NCBI GenBank assembly: GCA_946402065.1
Contig: CAMIVR010000031.1
Coordinates: 1 to 41,228, forward strand
Source of the DNA: an uncultured Brevibacillus sp.
Lineage (GTDB): Bacteria > Bacillota > Bacilli > Brevibacillales > Brevibacillaceae
Direction of reading: 5' to 3'
Length of the DNA: 41,228 bases
Both the position numbers and the translations under genes were made by a program. Within the stretch, counting starts at the first letter, position 1; each line of letters opens with the position of its first letter. The notes under the pieces were generated by a model that had not been told where the DNA came from, did no database searches, and worked only from the letters and a program-made list of their open reading frames with translations. Positions 25,663-33,385 of the stretch are shown here, in pieces.

Positions 25663-25736
25663 AGAGGACACTTAAGAATCCGCAACATTGTCTGTTTCTT
25701 GGGGCAATTACCGTTAATAAGATGCATATTGCATAA

Positions 25737-25769
25737 GCCGGTTCTCCTCATATTGTGGAGAGAACCGGC
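25737..25769. terminator. Hairpin between the tetR operon and M23 remnant copy 2
   Basis: The 10-bp stem GCCGGTTCTC/GAGAACCGGC has a 13-base loop. The T-run is poor on the plus strand. It occupies the same place relative to M23 copy 2 as the terminator at 19425 does to copy 1. Confidence 0.6.
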
Positions 25770-25780
25770 ATGATTTGTTA

Positions 25781-26245
25781 TTCAATGTTCGTCATCTGAC
25801 TAATATTTTGCCGACCAGCCAGCTCCAATCGTTCGTATTTCTGGTGAGATGCCCGCGCCCCAAGTCAGCTGCAGGAGATCCATTACACTCAAAAATCCGA
25901 ATCTTTCAATCCAATATACGGAGCCGGATCGACGCGCCGCCCATTCACGAAAATTTCAAAGTGCAAGCGCAAGCCGGGACTTTTGCCTGTAGAGCCGCAT
26001 ACGCCGACAACTACACCAGCCTGCACGACATCTCCGACTTGAACCGTTGTCTGCGACAAGTGGGCGTACGTCGTCTTAAATCCTCCGCCATGATCAATCC
26101 AAACGAATATCCCCTACCCGCTTTTCGGGTTTCGTTCATCTTGCCAACCGGCATACACAACCTTATCGGCTTTGGACGCTGGAATGCGCTGTCTAGCCTG
26201 GCAAGCAAAATCGATGCCTTCGTGAGACGCGCCGCAAATGATTTC
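25781..26245 (-). pseudogene. M23 peptidase remnant, copy 2
   Basis: Minus-strand frame: CGASHEGIDFACQARQRIPA, SKADKVVYAGWQDERNPKSG, a TAG stop, GIFVWIDHGGGFKTTYAHLS, QTTVQVGDVVQAGVVVGVCG, STGKSPGLRLHFEIFVNGRR then VDPAPYIGLKDSDF and TGA at 25889-25891. This is most of an M23/LytM domain: HEGIDF and LHFE are the zinc-ligand blocks. One internal stop replaces the usual aromatic codon. The 3' flank down to 25781 matches copy 1 (19464-19679). The N-terminus is cut and joined to a serine-hydrolase fragment. Confidence 0.7.
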
Positions 26246-26421
26246 GCGCAGGAACCGATCCCGAAAACCGTGTCCAGTGTGATCTCTATTTTGTGCTCTA
26301 CATCGTTATAGCCGAACGTTTGATGATAAACCAGTTCTCCATTTTGCGCAAGAGCAAGGATCGCGCCTGGCGTCTTCGTGTTATCCAAAAGCTTCCAAAA
26401 GCTTCCGAGCGTATTCTTCAA
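26246..26421 (-). pseudogene. Class C beta-lactamase-like serine hydrolase, N-terminal fragment
   Basis: From an ATG at 26421 the frame reads MKNTLGSFWKLLDNTKTPGA then ILALAQNGELVYHQTFGYND, VEHKIEITLDTVFGIGSCAK and SF. This is the N-terminus of a PF00144-type beta-lactamase/esterase with its SxxK motif (SCAK) intact. Directly after it the DNA switches to M23 sequence in another frame. The result is a deletion joint between two unrelated genes, and the hydrolase is non-functional. Confidence 0.65.
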
Positions 26422-26468
26422 GAGATTGTGTCCAATTGTGGGTACTCATTTCCGTCACCCTTTATTTT

Positions 26469-27944
26469 TCATTTTGGAAATACAGTTTCCCGATCAAGCG
26501 GATAAATGGGGCGTTGAAGTCGTTTGTAATCGAATTGGGCAAATTGCAGGCATGTAAGTCCAGGCGAGTCTACCGTGATGATCCGGGCTGCGATCGGTTC
26601 AAAGGAAGCCCTAAAGTGTTGGCTGGATTTTAGCGCGACAATCTTATACTCCAAAACGTTAATGCCATGCAACAGGAAAATCTGTTCATCCAACACCTGC
26701 GATCGCACGGAACAAACGAGTATATCGATCCCGCCTACCTGCAGTCTTGCTGACTTGCCATAATCGACTTGACTTCCTTTTCCCATTGGGGTAGAAGCGA
26801 TAAACCTTCCGTCCGACAAGCTTTTTACATAGGCAGTAACAGATAGTGATTCCCCGTGCAACGTATCCGTTTTACCGCCCAGCTTTACTTCGATTGTCGA
26901 ACCGACGCCGGCCGCATGAGCGATTCGCGCAACACCTGGATCGTAGATAAAACCAAAGCAAGCATTCTCCAGCTTTGCTTCCAGCATCGCTTTCAGCAGA
27001 TGCGTCCCATCTCCAGGTGTACCCCCGCCGGGATTGTCAGAGGTCTCATTTATTACAACAGGCAGGCCTTCTGCCCCAAGCGCTTCCTGTATGCCTTCTT
27101 CGGGAGTAAGGACATGCGGGGCAAACTCATCCCGCTTTTCCCAAACCAGTCTGGCAACATCCTCTGTCACTCGCTTTGCCAGTTCCTTGTCGCCATCTAC
27201 GACACTGATAATGGAGACGCCGACATCAGGCGTATCGGTATAGGGGAAACCGTGAAAGAACGCGCAGTCGATGACTCCTGGCTCCTTTTCCCACTTGTAG
27301 CACGCTTCATTAATGTCCTTTGCAGGTGAGAGATTGGTCGTCGAGGTGGGGATAATCAGTGGCAGCTTTGTCAGATGCATCACGGGTTTGCACTCGCCTT
27401 TTACCATGCGATGGGCAACGTCAAGTGCTTCGATAGCCCGTTCATACATGTCCACATGTGGATATAAATGAACTCCAAACAGTGCATCTGCTTCCGATAT
27501 CATTTTCTGCGTCAGATTTCCGTGCAGGTCGAGGGCTGCGGTAAGTGGAATGGAGTAGCCGATAACAGAGCGAACGGCTTGTAAAATCTCACCTTCCAGA
27601 TCATCAATCCCCTCTACGACTCCTGCTCCATGCAGCCCGAGGCAAACGGCATCGATCTCTCCTGCTTGTTTGATACCATCAAGTAACTCATTTATTAATA
27701 CTTCATACGTTTCCTTTGTGATTATTCCCGATGGTTCGGCAAAAGCAGAGAAAGTGGGCACCAATTCAATCCCCAGCTCTTCAGCCCGATCAATCATCCC
27801 TCCTACAAAGTCACGCACATTTCTGCTCTTTTCCAGAATCGCTTGTCCATGTTCCCACTCTAGTTGCTTAAAGGACTCTACTGTTGTAGGTACACTGGAA
27901 AATGTGTTTGTCTCGTGAGCCAGTACACCGATTGCAAATCTCAT
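26469..27944 (-). CDS. M81-family metallopeptidase (MlrC-like)
   Basis: A 491-residue protein of the MlrC/DUF1485 family, cytosolic zinc enzymes named after microcystinase C. N-terminal domain: RFAIGVLAHETNTFSSVPT (conserved HETNTF), CLGLHGAGVVEGIDDLEGEI, AALDLHGNLTQKMI and YPHVDMYERA with the putative metal ligands. C-terminal MlrC domain: VINETSDNPGGGTPGDGTHL (conserved DNPGGG). The length is usual (~490). The natural substrate is unknown, probably small peptides. The start at 27944 has GGAGG upstream. A cre-like palindrome (27968-27977) lies just before it, so carbon catabolite control is possible. Confidence 0.92.
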   Translation of the reverse strand: MRFAIGVLAHETNTFSSVPTTVESFKQLEWEHGQAILEKSRNVRDFVGGMIDRAEELGIELVPTFSAFAEPSGIITKETYEVLINELLDGIKQAGEIDAVCLGLHGAGVVEGIDDLEGEILQAVRSVIGYSIPLTAALDLHGNLTQKMISEADALFGVHLYPHVDMYERAIEALDVAHRMVKGECKPVMHLTKLPLIIPTSTTNLSPAKDINEACYKWEKEPGVIDCAFFHGFPYTDTPDVGVSIISVVDGDKELAKRVTEDVARLVWEKRDEFAPHVLTPEEGIQEALGAEGLPVVINETSDNPGGGTPGDGTHLLKAMLEAKLENACFGFIYDPGVARIAHAAGVGSTIEVKLGGKTDTLHGESLSVTAYVKSLSDGRFIASTPMGKGSQVDYGKSARLQVGGIDILVCSVRSQVLDEQIFLLHGINVLEYKIVALKSSQHFRASFEPIAARIITVDSPGLTCLQFAQFDYKRLQRPIYPLDRETVFPK

Positions 27945-27967
27945 TTGTCTTCAACCTCCTTCAAGAT

Positions 27968-27977
27968 TAAGCGCTTA
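27968..27977. promoter_or_regulatory. cre-like palindrome upstream of the M81 gene
   Basis: TAAGCGCTTA is a perfect palindrome. In the wider context TGTAAGCGCTTAAT it matches 12 of 14 positions of the CcpA/LacI-type cre consensus. It sits 24-33 bases before the start codon, a position typical of repression. Confidence 0.55.
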
Positions 27978-28137
27978 CATGAACCAAAATCAGAAGTGTT
28001 TACTTCGGTAACTATTCATAAACGAAGCGCATGCTTCGAAATCATTGTACTGTTCCCTTCCATTTTCTGCAATACTTATCAGTATAAGAAAACCTGGCTA
28101 CGCCGAGCCTTTTTGAAGTAGCCTTAGTTGCGCTTAT

Positions 28138-28170
28138 GTCGATAGGGATTTTTTATAAATTCCTATCGAC
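28138..28170. repeat. Second copy of the GGTCGATA hairpin family
   Basis: The 14-base arms GTCGATAGGGATTT and AAATTCCTATCGAC pair with one mismatch. On the minus strand the sequence reads GGTCGATAGGAATTTATAAA, nearly the same as the hairpin at 1-46. A strong terminator follows three bases later. Confidence 0.75.
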
Positions 28171-28172
28171 CA

Positions 28173-28203
28173 AAAAAACTTGCGTACATTACGCAAGTTT
28201 TTT
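28173..28203. terminator. Strong bidirectional terminator
   Basis: AAAAAACTTGCGT/ACGCAAGTTTTTT: a 13-bp stem with a 5-base loop and T-runs on both strands. It ends the PadR unit on the minus strand. Confidence 0.9.
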
Positions 28204-28218
28204 GCCTTTAGAGTCAAT

Positions 28219-28323
28219 CTATATCAGCCCGGTTATCTGCAGCTTTTGAGCTGCTTCCGTATATTCTTGGAAAGTGAACACATCATTGAGCCATTCTGCA
28301 ACGAAGGACTTTGCCCGGTTCAC
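28219..28323 (-). pseudogene. Short frame after padR, probably the tail of a lost gene
   Basis: A GTG (28321-28323) touches the padR stop and opens 34 codons: MNRAKSFVAEWLNDVFTFQE then YTEAAQKLQITGLI. The composition is protein-like (helical, well mixed) but too short to assign. There is no separate SD. It may be the C-terminus left by a deletion, or a small translationally coupled peptide. Confidence 0.3.
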
Positions 28324-29241
28324 CTAGTTTAGCAACCAGCCCTCTGCATCGGCTGTGCTGGAAAATACCCTGAAATGGTTTCCCTTGTTCGCTTCCATCG
28401 CCATTTCCTTGAATTTCCCCTTGCTCTCTGATCCGTCCGTGACCACCATCGCTGTTTTGATATGGTAGTTCACGAATTTCTGCAGCATGCTTCCCGCCAA
28501 GCCTGTACGGAGCTTGAAAAAGTCCGGGGATAGTGCTTCGGCCTGAAGCAGCAGCAGGCCGGTGCTATGCTCAACGCACGCCGCCACCAGCTCCAATGCG
28601 TCCTGTTCGTGTTGGATCGGCGTTTCTGCCGGAATGCATTCGATGTATGTCTTGCCATTGCGTTCGTTTACCCGGTAGTTCACTCTGTTTTCCTCCTCTG
28701 TAAGGTTTTTCGCGCCGAGCTCCTGGCGAACGGTTTGCACCCACTGCCATTCATGTTTGTAGGACGTGAGGATGTTTTCGTGAATCATCTCCCACAAATA
28801 GCGCTCCCGTGCAGTACGGTCCGGGGCAGGAATGCCTCTGCGCTTTTTTTCCTGCAACAGCAAGACGTGCATGCTGATCTCGTTCTCATAGCTCGCCAAC
28901 AATTCGTCCAGCTCTGTCGGACTCAGTTGATCCGCCCAGGCTAGCTGGGTGAGAAAGCTTTTTTTGTATTCCGGCAGATCAGGCGCGGAATTCACCCAGT
29001 GTTTCAGCTCGGCCAGCCCTGCCTCGGTTATCGTATAGATTTTCTTCGAGGGAGCGCTCTCCCGGTGCAGGACTTCACTGGTGACAAACCCGTCATCCAG
29101 CAGCTGGACGAGTGATTTGTAAATTTGGTTATTGTTGCCTGACCAATGCATGAATGTGGACTCTTCAATGATTTTCTTCATGTCATATCCGGTGGCAGGC
29201 TTCCAGCTGAGAATCCCTAAAATCGCTAGCTTGATTGACAT
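28324..29241 (-). CDS. PadR-family regulator fused to a DUF4180 domain
   Basis: 305 residues. Residues 1-85 are a PadR winged helix (LAILGILSWKPATGYDMKKI, then IYKSLVQLLDDGFVTSEVLH). Residues 90-185 are the helical PadR C-terminal (vinculin-like) arm (PEYKKSFLTQLAWADQLSPT ... YLWEMIHENI). Residues 190-305 are a DUF4180 domain: DALELVAACVEHSTGLLLLQ, ALSPDFFKLRTGLAGSMLQK then FVNYHIKTAMVV, ending EANKGNHFRVFSSTADAEGW. DUF4180 usually stands alone, so the fusion links an effector-like domain to a repressor. The SD AGGAGC precedes the ATG. A perfect PadR-type site lies 27-42 bases upstream. Confidence 0.9.
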   Translation of the reverse strand: MSIKLAILGILSWKPATGYDMKKIIEESTFMHWSGNNNQIYKSLVQLLDDGFVTSEVLHRESAPSKKIYTITEAGLAELKHWVNSAPDLPEYKKSFLTQLAWADQLSPTELDELLASYENEISMHVLLLQEKKRRGIPAPDRTARERYLWEMIHENILTSYKHEWQWVQTVRQELGAKNLTEEENRVNYRVNERNGKTYIECIPAETPIQHEQDALELVAACVEHSTGLLLLQAEALSPDFFKLRTGLAGSMLQKFVNYHIKTAMVVTDGSESKGKFKEMAMEANKGNHFRVFSSTADAEGWLLN

Positions 29242-29267
29242 GTCGGTTGCTCCTGTCCAGTTAACTT

Positions 29268-29283
29268 ATGTTAATAATAACAT
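29268..29283. promoter_or_regulatory. PadR operator ATGT-N8-ACAT
   Basis: ATGTTAATAATAACAT matches the PadR consensus ATGT-8N-ACAT exactly, within the longer palindrome TATGTTA-ATAA-TAACATA (29267-29284 region). It lies just upstream of the PadR-DUF4180 start codon, which points to autorepression. Confidence 0.75.
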
Positions 29284-29327
29284 ATGATACTTCCTCTGTA
29301 AAATGCAAATACATACGATTTGGTGTG

Positions 29328-29356
29328 TTGACATCCTGATTTGGATGCCATATAAT
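29328..29356 (+). promoter_or_regulatory. Consensus sigma-A promoter of the leuA T-box transcript
   Basis: TTGACA (29328-29333) and TATAAT (29351-29356) are 17 bases apart, a perfect consensus match. It lies 44 bases from the PadR palindrome. Transcription would begin about 29363 and run through the T-box leader. Confidence 0.92.
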
Positions 29357-29389
29357 TACTTTCAATCGCATATCCAAATGTTACGATTA

Positions 29390-29626
29390 GAAATAGTAGA
29401 AGCAAAATGACGTTCCAGAGAGCCGTTGGTTGGTGCGAAACGGTAGTGTTGTTTGTTTCGAACTCGTCTATGAACAGCTGCCTGACAATGTAGGGTAAGC
29501 CGGGATTCCGCCGTTACAAGGATAGATGGTGATAGCCATCGAAAGAGATCATTTCTTTTTTGAAATGAATTAGAGTGGTACCGCGGGTTCAACCTCGTCT
29601 CTATACGTAGAGACGGGGTTTTTTTG
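29390..29626 (+). ncRNA. T-box leader (leucine specifier) of leuA
   Basis: A T-box riboswitch: the distal Stem I block AGAGAGCCG followed by GGTTGGTGCGAAACGG, the specifier-loop stretch GAACTCGTC giving codon CTC (29463-29465, Leu), and the T-box AGAGTGGTACCGCGGGTTC (29573-29590) that pairs with uncharged tRNA. A terminator follows (11-bp stem 29593-29603/29608-29618 and a T-run). Uncharged tRNA-Leu would stabilise the antiterminator and switch on leuA. The leucine codon fits the enzyme downstream. Confidence 0.93.
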
Positions 29627-29701
29627 TTGGTTAAAGTCCGGGTTTAACCGACCCCGCTTGATATATACAACATTCATGTTTGCATAGGAGGAAATGTAGA
29701 G

Positions 29702-31234
29702 ATGAACCGTAACATTATCGTATTTGACACAACCTTGCGCGATGGCGAACAAGTGCCCGGCGCCAAGCTCAATTTACAGCAAAAATTAGAGATCGCTCAA
29801 CAGCTCAAGCGACTTCAAGTAGATATAATCGAAGCAGGTTTTCCCGCCTCGTCTGCAGGCGATTTTCAGGCGGTTCAGGAGATTGCCCGCACCGTTGGCG
29901 ACAGCGTCACGATCACGGCTCTGGCCCGCGCGGTGAGAGGCGACATTGACGCGGTCTACCAAAGCATCAAAGGCGCACAAGATCCGCTCATCCATATCGT
30001 GCTCGGCACGTCCAACATTCACGTCGAGAAGAAGTTCAGCCGTTCCAAGGACGCCGTGCTGGAAATGGGTGTCGAGGCGGTCAAATACGCCAAAACACTG
30101 CTTCCGCAGGTGCAGTACTCTACGGAGGACGCTTCCCGCTCGGACTTCGAATACCTCTGGCGGACGATCGAAGCCGTCGTCAAAGCCGGGGCAACCATGA
30201 TCAACGTACCGGATACCGTCGGCTTTGCCATTCCCGAGGAGTTCGGCGAGCTGATTCGCCGGATTAACGATCGCCTGAAAAATCTCAATCCGGATGTCAT
30301 CCTCAGCGTTCACTGCCATAATGACCTCGGTCTGGCTACTGCCAATACGCTCGCCGCGGTCAAAAACGGCGCGGAAAAAATCGAGGTCACGATCAACGGG
30401 CTGGGGGAACGGGCCGGCAACGCCTCGCTGGAAGAAGTCGTCATGGCGCTCAAGGTGCGCGAGAGCGCCTACCAGTGCCGCACCAACATCAATACGAAGG
30501 AGCTGCTGAAAACCTCCCTGCTGGTCAGTCACTTGACGGGGCTCGATGTGCAGGTGAACAAGGCGATTACGGGCGCGAATGCCTTTGCCCATTCTTCCGG
30601 CATCCATCAGGACGGCCTGCTGAAAGACAAACAGGTGTATGAAATCATGTCGCCTGAAGACGTCGGCGCTGAGAGCATGGAATTGATCCTGACCGCCCGC
30701 TCCGGCCGCCATGCGTTCAAAAACGCCGTCGAGAAGCTTGGCTTTGACACGAATGACGAGGCTGACTTTGAAGCGTTGTTTGCGAAGTTCCTTACGCTCG
30801 CCGATGAGAAAAAAGAAGTGTACGACCATGATGTGTTTTATCTCGTGACCAACCACCGCACGACTGACGCGAGCGACAGCCATTTGTACGAGCTGGCTTC
30901 GTTCCAGGTCGTCAGCAACGATCTGTATCCGACAGCTACCGTCAAATTGAACAAGGGCGGCGAGACGTTCAAGGGCAGTGCCGTCGGAGAAGGTCCGATC
31001 GAGGCGCTGTACAGCGCCATCAAAACATTGGTCGGTCTCGACGTGCACCTGAAGGATTACAAGATCAACAGCCTGTCACGCGGGAATGACGCGATCGGAC
31101 GGGTCAACATCCGGATTGAGTATGAAGGCAAGATATACACCGGCCGGGCGATGGATACGGACATCATCAAAGCCAGCGCACTCGCCTTTTTGAACGGCGT
31201 CAACGCCGTGCTGCTTGATCTCGTCACCGTTTGA
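29702..31234 (+). CDS. leuA: 2-isopropylmalate synthase
   Basis: A 510-residue enzyme that condenses acetyl-CoA with 2-oxoisovalerate, the first committed step of leucine synthesis (cytosol). HMGL-like TIM barrel: [20 protein letters not shown] (metal Asp and catalytic Arg), [36 protein letters not shown] (HxH metal ligands), [20 protein letters not shown]. The C-terminal allosteric LeuA dimer domain covers about 390-510 and includes [18 protein letters not shown]. The barrel start reads GEQVPGAKL rather than the common GEQSPG. The SD AGGAGG precedes the ATG. The rest of the leu operon is not here; a terminator follows and leuA stands alone behind a leucine T-box. Confidence 0.95.
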   Translation: MNRNIIVFDTTLRDGEQVPGAKLNLQQKLEIAQQLKRLQVDIIEAGFPASSAGDFQAVQEIARTVGDSVTITALARAVRGDIDAVYQSIKGAQDPLIHIVLGTSNIHVEKKFSRSKDAVLEMGVEAVKYAKTLLPQVQYSTEDASRSDFEYLWRTIEAVVKAGATMINVPDTVGFAIPEEFGELIRRINDRLKNLNPDVILSVHCHNDLGLATANTLAAVKNGAEKIEVTINGLGERAGNASLEEVVMALKVRESAYQCRTNINTKELLKTSLLVSHLTGLDVQVNKAITGANAFAHSSGIHQDGLLKDKQVYEIMSPEDVGAESMELILTARSGRHAFKNAVEKLGFDTNDEADFEALFAKFLTLADEKKEVYDHDVFYLVTNHRTTDASDSHLYELASFQVVSNDLYPTATVKLNKGGETFKGSAVGEGPIEALYSAIKTLVGLDVHLKDYKINSLSRGNDAIGRVNIRIEYEGKIYTGRAMDTDIIKASALAFLNGVNAVLLDLVTV

Positions 31235-31253
31235 TTGGTGACGTGGTAGTAAC

Positions 31254-31279
31254 GGGGATAGCGGTATTCCGCTGTCCCC
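31254..31279 (+). terminator. Terminator after leuA
   Basis: The 11-bp stem GGGGATAGCGG/CCGCTGTCCCC has one G-T pair and a TATT loop, followed by TTTCC. It is 20 bases past the stop codon. Confidence 0.85.
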
Positions 31280-31475
31280 TTTCCGGTGTCAGGATCAAGC
31301 GGATAGGCAAACGCGGGTCTTAAAAGGTATTCCTCCCGGTAAAATGAAACAGTGGCCACCCATCCTCAATTAGAATCCCAGCTGATTCCGATCGGTGACG
31401 GGTTGACCATTTCAAAAGTAAAGTAAATGGTCATCAGTTGTCTGCAACGAAGGACGCAGTGTCCCTCACTCCGCG

Positions 31476-31562
31476 TCAGCTTGCCGCCGCCTGTCTTTTC
31501 CCGGTAGCAAAGCTGATTATCCCTGCCGCAAGCCCGAGCAGGATGACGATGCTTGCTGTCCA
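31476..31562 (-). pseudogene. C-terminal helix of a lost membrane protein
   Basis: A minus-strand frame ends ...YHPWTASIVILLGLAAGIIS then FATGKRQAAAS and TGA. One hydrophobic helix with a basic cytosolic tail is the normal end of a transporter (MFS or DMT type). Upstream of 31562 the DNA belongs to the hydrolase fragment on the other strand, so this is a deletion remnant. Confidence 0.4.
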
Positions 31563-32068
31563 CGGATGGTAACGACGACTGGGACGTCCAGCATATTGTC
31601 ATCGTCGCGCATTCGCTGGGAGGCCTGCCCGCGCTGTGCGTGGCCCAGGCATTGTCTCACCGTCTCGTCGGTTTTGTCGCGGTTGGCGCGGCGATCCCCC
31701 GGAGCGGCAAGTCTTTTATGTCGGTTTTGCCGATTCCCAAACGATGGCTGCTACCGTTCGTATTGCGCAAATGGGGAACGCGCCCTCCCGAGTCGGCGAT
31801 CCGCTCCGGGCTGTGCAACGACCTTGCGCCGGAACAGGCAGATGACGTGGTCCGCAGCTTTGTACCGGAATCGCTCCGGATCTATACGGCCCCCGTTCAC
31901 GCTTTGCCCCCGACCGTGCCGAAGCTGTCGCCGCAGTCGGTCCGCATTCTCGACACCGGGCATTTGCCCATGCTCAGTGATCCCGATGGACTGCGTACCG
32001 TCCTGCATGGGTTTGTGGGCGAGCTCGTCGCGAAGCCATCAGCCAATCATTCTGTCGATCGACAATGA
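31553..32068 (+). pseudogene. Alpha/beta hydrolase lacking its N-terminus
   Basis: 171 codons with no SD at the first ATG. DWDVQHIVIVAHSLGGLPAL carries the nucleophile elbow (AHSLGG, catalytic Ser), and ILDTGHLPMLSDPDGLRTVL carries the catalytic His near the end. About 70 residues that should precede the elbow (oxyanion-hole HG motif and first strands) are missing. The 5' side is joined to a membrane-protein remnant. The 3' end overlaps the HD-GYP gene by 30 bases on the opposite strand. This is a truncated, probably inactive esterase/lipase-like gene. Confidence 0.7.
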
Positions 32069-33112
32069 ACGATGGCTTCGCAGGTCCAGATAGCCTTTTT
32101 CGCTGCGTACCAGCGGCCGCACCGGCTCATCATTATATACGAGGATCACTTCTACTTCTTCTCCGGTGTTGAGCACAGCGGTACTTCCGATGTAGAGCGA
32201 GACGATGTAGTGAACGAATACGGTGATCACTTCAATGTTCAACAGTCCCTTGCACCCGGCTTCCCACAAATACTGAGCCGCCATAAACGGGGACCTCCTG
32301 ATCTTGTAGACACGGTCTGAGCAGATAGCGTCAAACACATCGGCGATCGAAATAATCTGGCTCTCGATCGGAAGCGGCGTTCCCGCTCGATGGTACGGAT
32401 AGCCCGAACCGTCCAGGCGCACATGATGGAGCAGGGCGCACTCCGCCAGGATGCTGTTGCTTTCGGCCATCCGGGAAATCAGATTGTAGCCGTATACCGT
32501 ATGCAGCTTGACGGTTTCGAATTCTACATTCGTCAGCTTGTCCGGCTTCAGCAAAATATCTTTGGGAATCAGCATTTTGCCGATGTCGTGCAAGAATCCG
32601 GCATGAGCCATCAGCAGGATGTCGTCCTGGTTTTTTTTCATCAGTTTGGCGATGAGGGACGACAGCACGCCGACGTTAATGGAGTGGCGGTACGTATACC
32701 CCTCAGAGCCGTCCAGCATGTACAGGGCGCGAAAGACCGATGTCTGCTTCAGTATCTGCTCTACGAGCGGATAGAAGGTAGTCGTTACTTCATTGACGGA
32801 TGGCGTGTAATGCTCCGAAACTTTTTCAAACATTTCTTTCGTGCTTTTCACCGTTTTTACATAGCGGACAAACAATTCTTTATCCTCTACCGAATTGTAG
32901 AGCTGTTTCACCACGGAGTCCATCTGTTCACCGGCCAGCAGTTTATCCGGCGCAACCGCCTTCACCTGATGGACATTCTGTCTCAACAGCGTATATATGT
33001 CGGCATACTTCAGCAAAGTTCCCTTTGCCAGCAGCATTGCACCGGTTCGCGAAAAAACATCTTCCTCTAAAACGTGCCCGACCAATGTCAGACCTGTCGA
33101 TTCCCATGCCAT
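32039..33112 (-). CDS. HD-GYP domain protein, putative cyclic-di-GMP phosphodiesterase
   Basis: 357 residues. The catalytic HD-GYP domain occupies about 130-305: YRHSINVGVLSSLIAKLMKK (first His), AHAGFLHDIGKMLIPKDILL (HD pair), HHVRLDGSGYPYHRAGTPLP (GYP motif) and IISIADVFDAICSDRVYK. The N-terminal ~120 residues are a variable sensory or DUF3391-like region; the C-terminal ~50 (TGEEVEVILVYNDEPVRPLV) look like a small beta extension. It would degrade c-di-GMP. The ATG at 33112 has GGGAGG about 12 bases upstream. It is divergent from htpG and ends against the hydrolase fragment. Confidence 0.92.
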   Translation of the reverse strand: MAWESTGLTLVGHVLEEDVFSRTGAMLLAKGTLLKYADIYTLLRQNVHQVKAVAPDKLLAGEQMDSVVKQLYNSVEDKELFVRYVKTVKSTKEMFEKVSEHYTPSVNEVTTTFYPLVEQILKQTSVFRALYMLDGSEGYTYRHSINVGVLSSLIAKLMKKNQDDILLMAHAGFLHDIGKMLIPKDILLKPDKLTNVEFETVKLHTVYGYNLISRMAESNSILAECALLHHVRLDGSGYPYHRAGTPLPIESQIISIADVFDAICSDRVYKIRRSPFMAAQYLWEAGCKGLLNIEVITVFVHYIVSLYIGSTAVLNTGEEVEVILVYNDEPVRPLVRSEKGYLDLRSHRSLSIDRMIG

Positions 33113-33274
33113 TTTTGTGAGCTTCCTCCCCTGGCCTGCTTTAGAAAAGCTTGGCTTATGTCCAATCGCGAAAGGCTTATCGCATTACAGGTAACCACCC
33201 TTAAGTAAACCACATGGTTCTGAACAAGTTCTGAACATTTCCCCAGCGTTCCATGGCGCGCATAAGCTGCCATA

Positions 33275-33303
33275 TTGACATCATCATGGAGTCTTGATAT
33301 AAA
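33275..33303 (+). promoter_or_regulatory. Sigma-A promoter of htpG
   Basis: TTGACA (33275-33280) and TATAAA (33298-33303) are 17 bases apart. The predicted start site, about 33310, lies at the edge of the CIRCE element. Confidence 0.88.
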
Positions 33304-33304
33304 A

Positions 33305-33365
33305 AAAGAGTGAATAGCACTCACGGACCGAGAGTGCTAACAAAATGAACAGACATTCACTTTTT
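33305..33365 (+). promoter_or_regulatory. Leader hairpin enclosing CIRCE, attenuator-like
   Basis: AGTGAAT (33309-33315) pairs with ATTCACT (33355-33361); the outer A-run (33305-33308) can pair with the T-run (33362-33365). The ~39-base loop contains the CIRCE hairpin. The T-run after the outer stem looks like an intrinsic terminator, 20 bases before the start codon. The SD (GGAAGGGAG) lies outside the stem. Confidence 0.5.
33314..33340. promoter_or_regulatory. CIRCE element (HrcA operator)
   Basis: ATAGCACTC-N9-GAGTGCTAA matches the CIRCE consensus TTAGCACTC-N9-GAGTGCTAA at 17 of 18 arm positions. It lies over or just after the htpG transcription start, the normal position for HrcA repression. 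Confidence 0.93.
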
Positions 33366-33385
33366 CGCCGGAAGGGAGATAATCC

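Noticed and set aside
29786-31048. 420-codon minus-strand frame antisense to leuA
   Set aside because: It lies wholly inside leuA on the other strand, with no domain and no SD; a shadow of a GC-rich third-position gene.
31057-31359. Protein-like minus-strand frame (…RPAFAYPLDPDTGKGTAEYR…)
   Set aside because: It runs through the leuA terminator and into leuA antisense; no start signal and no recognisable family.
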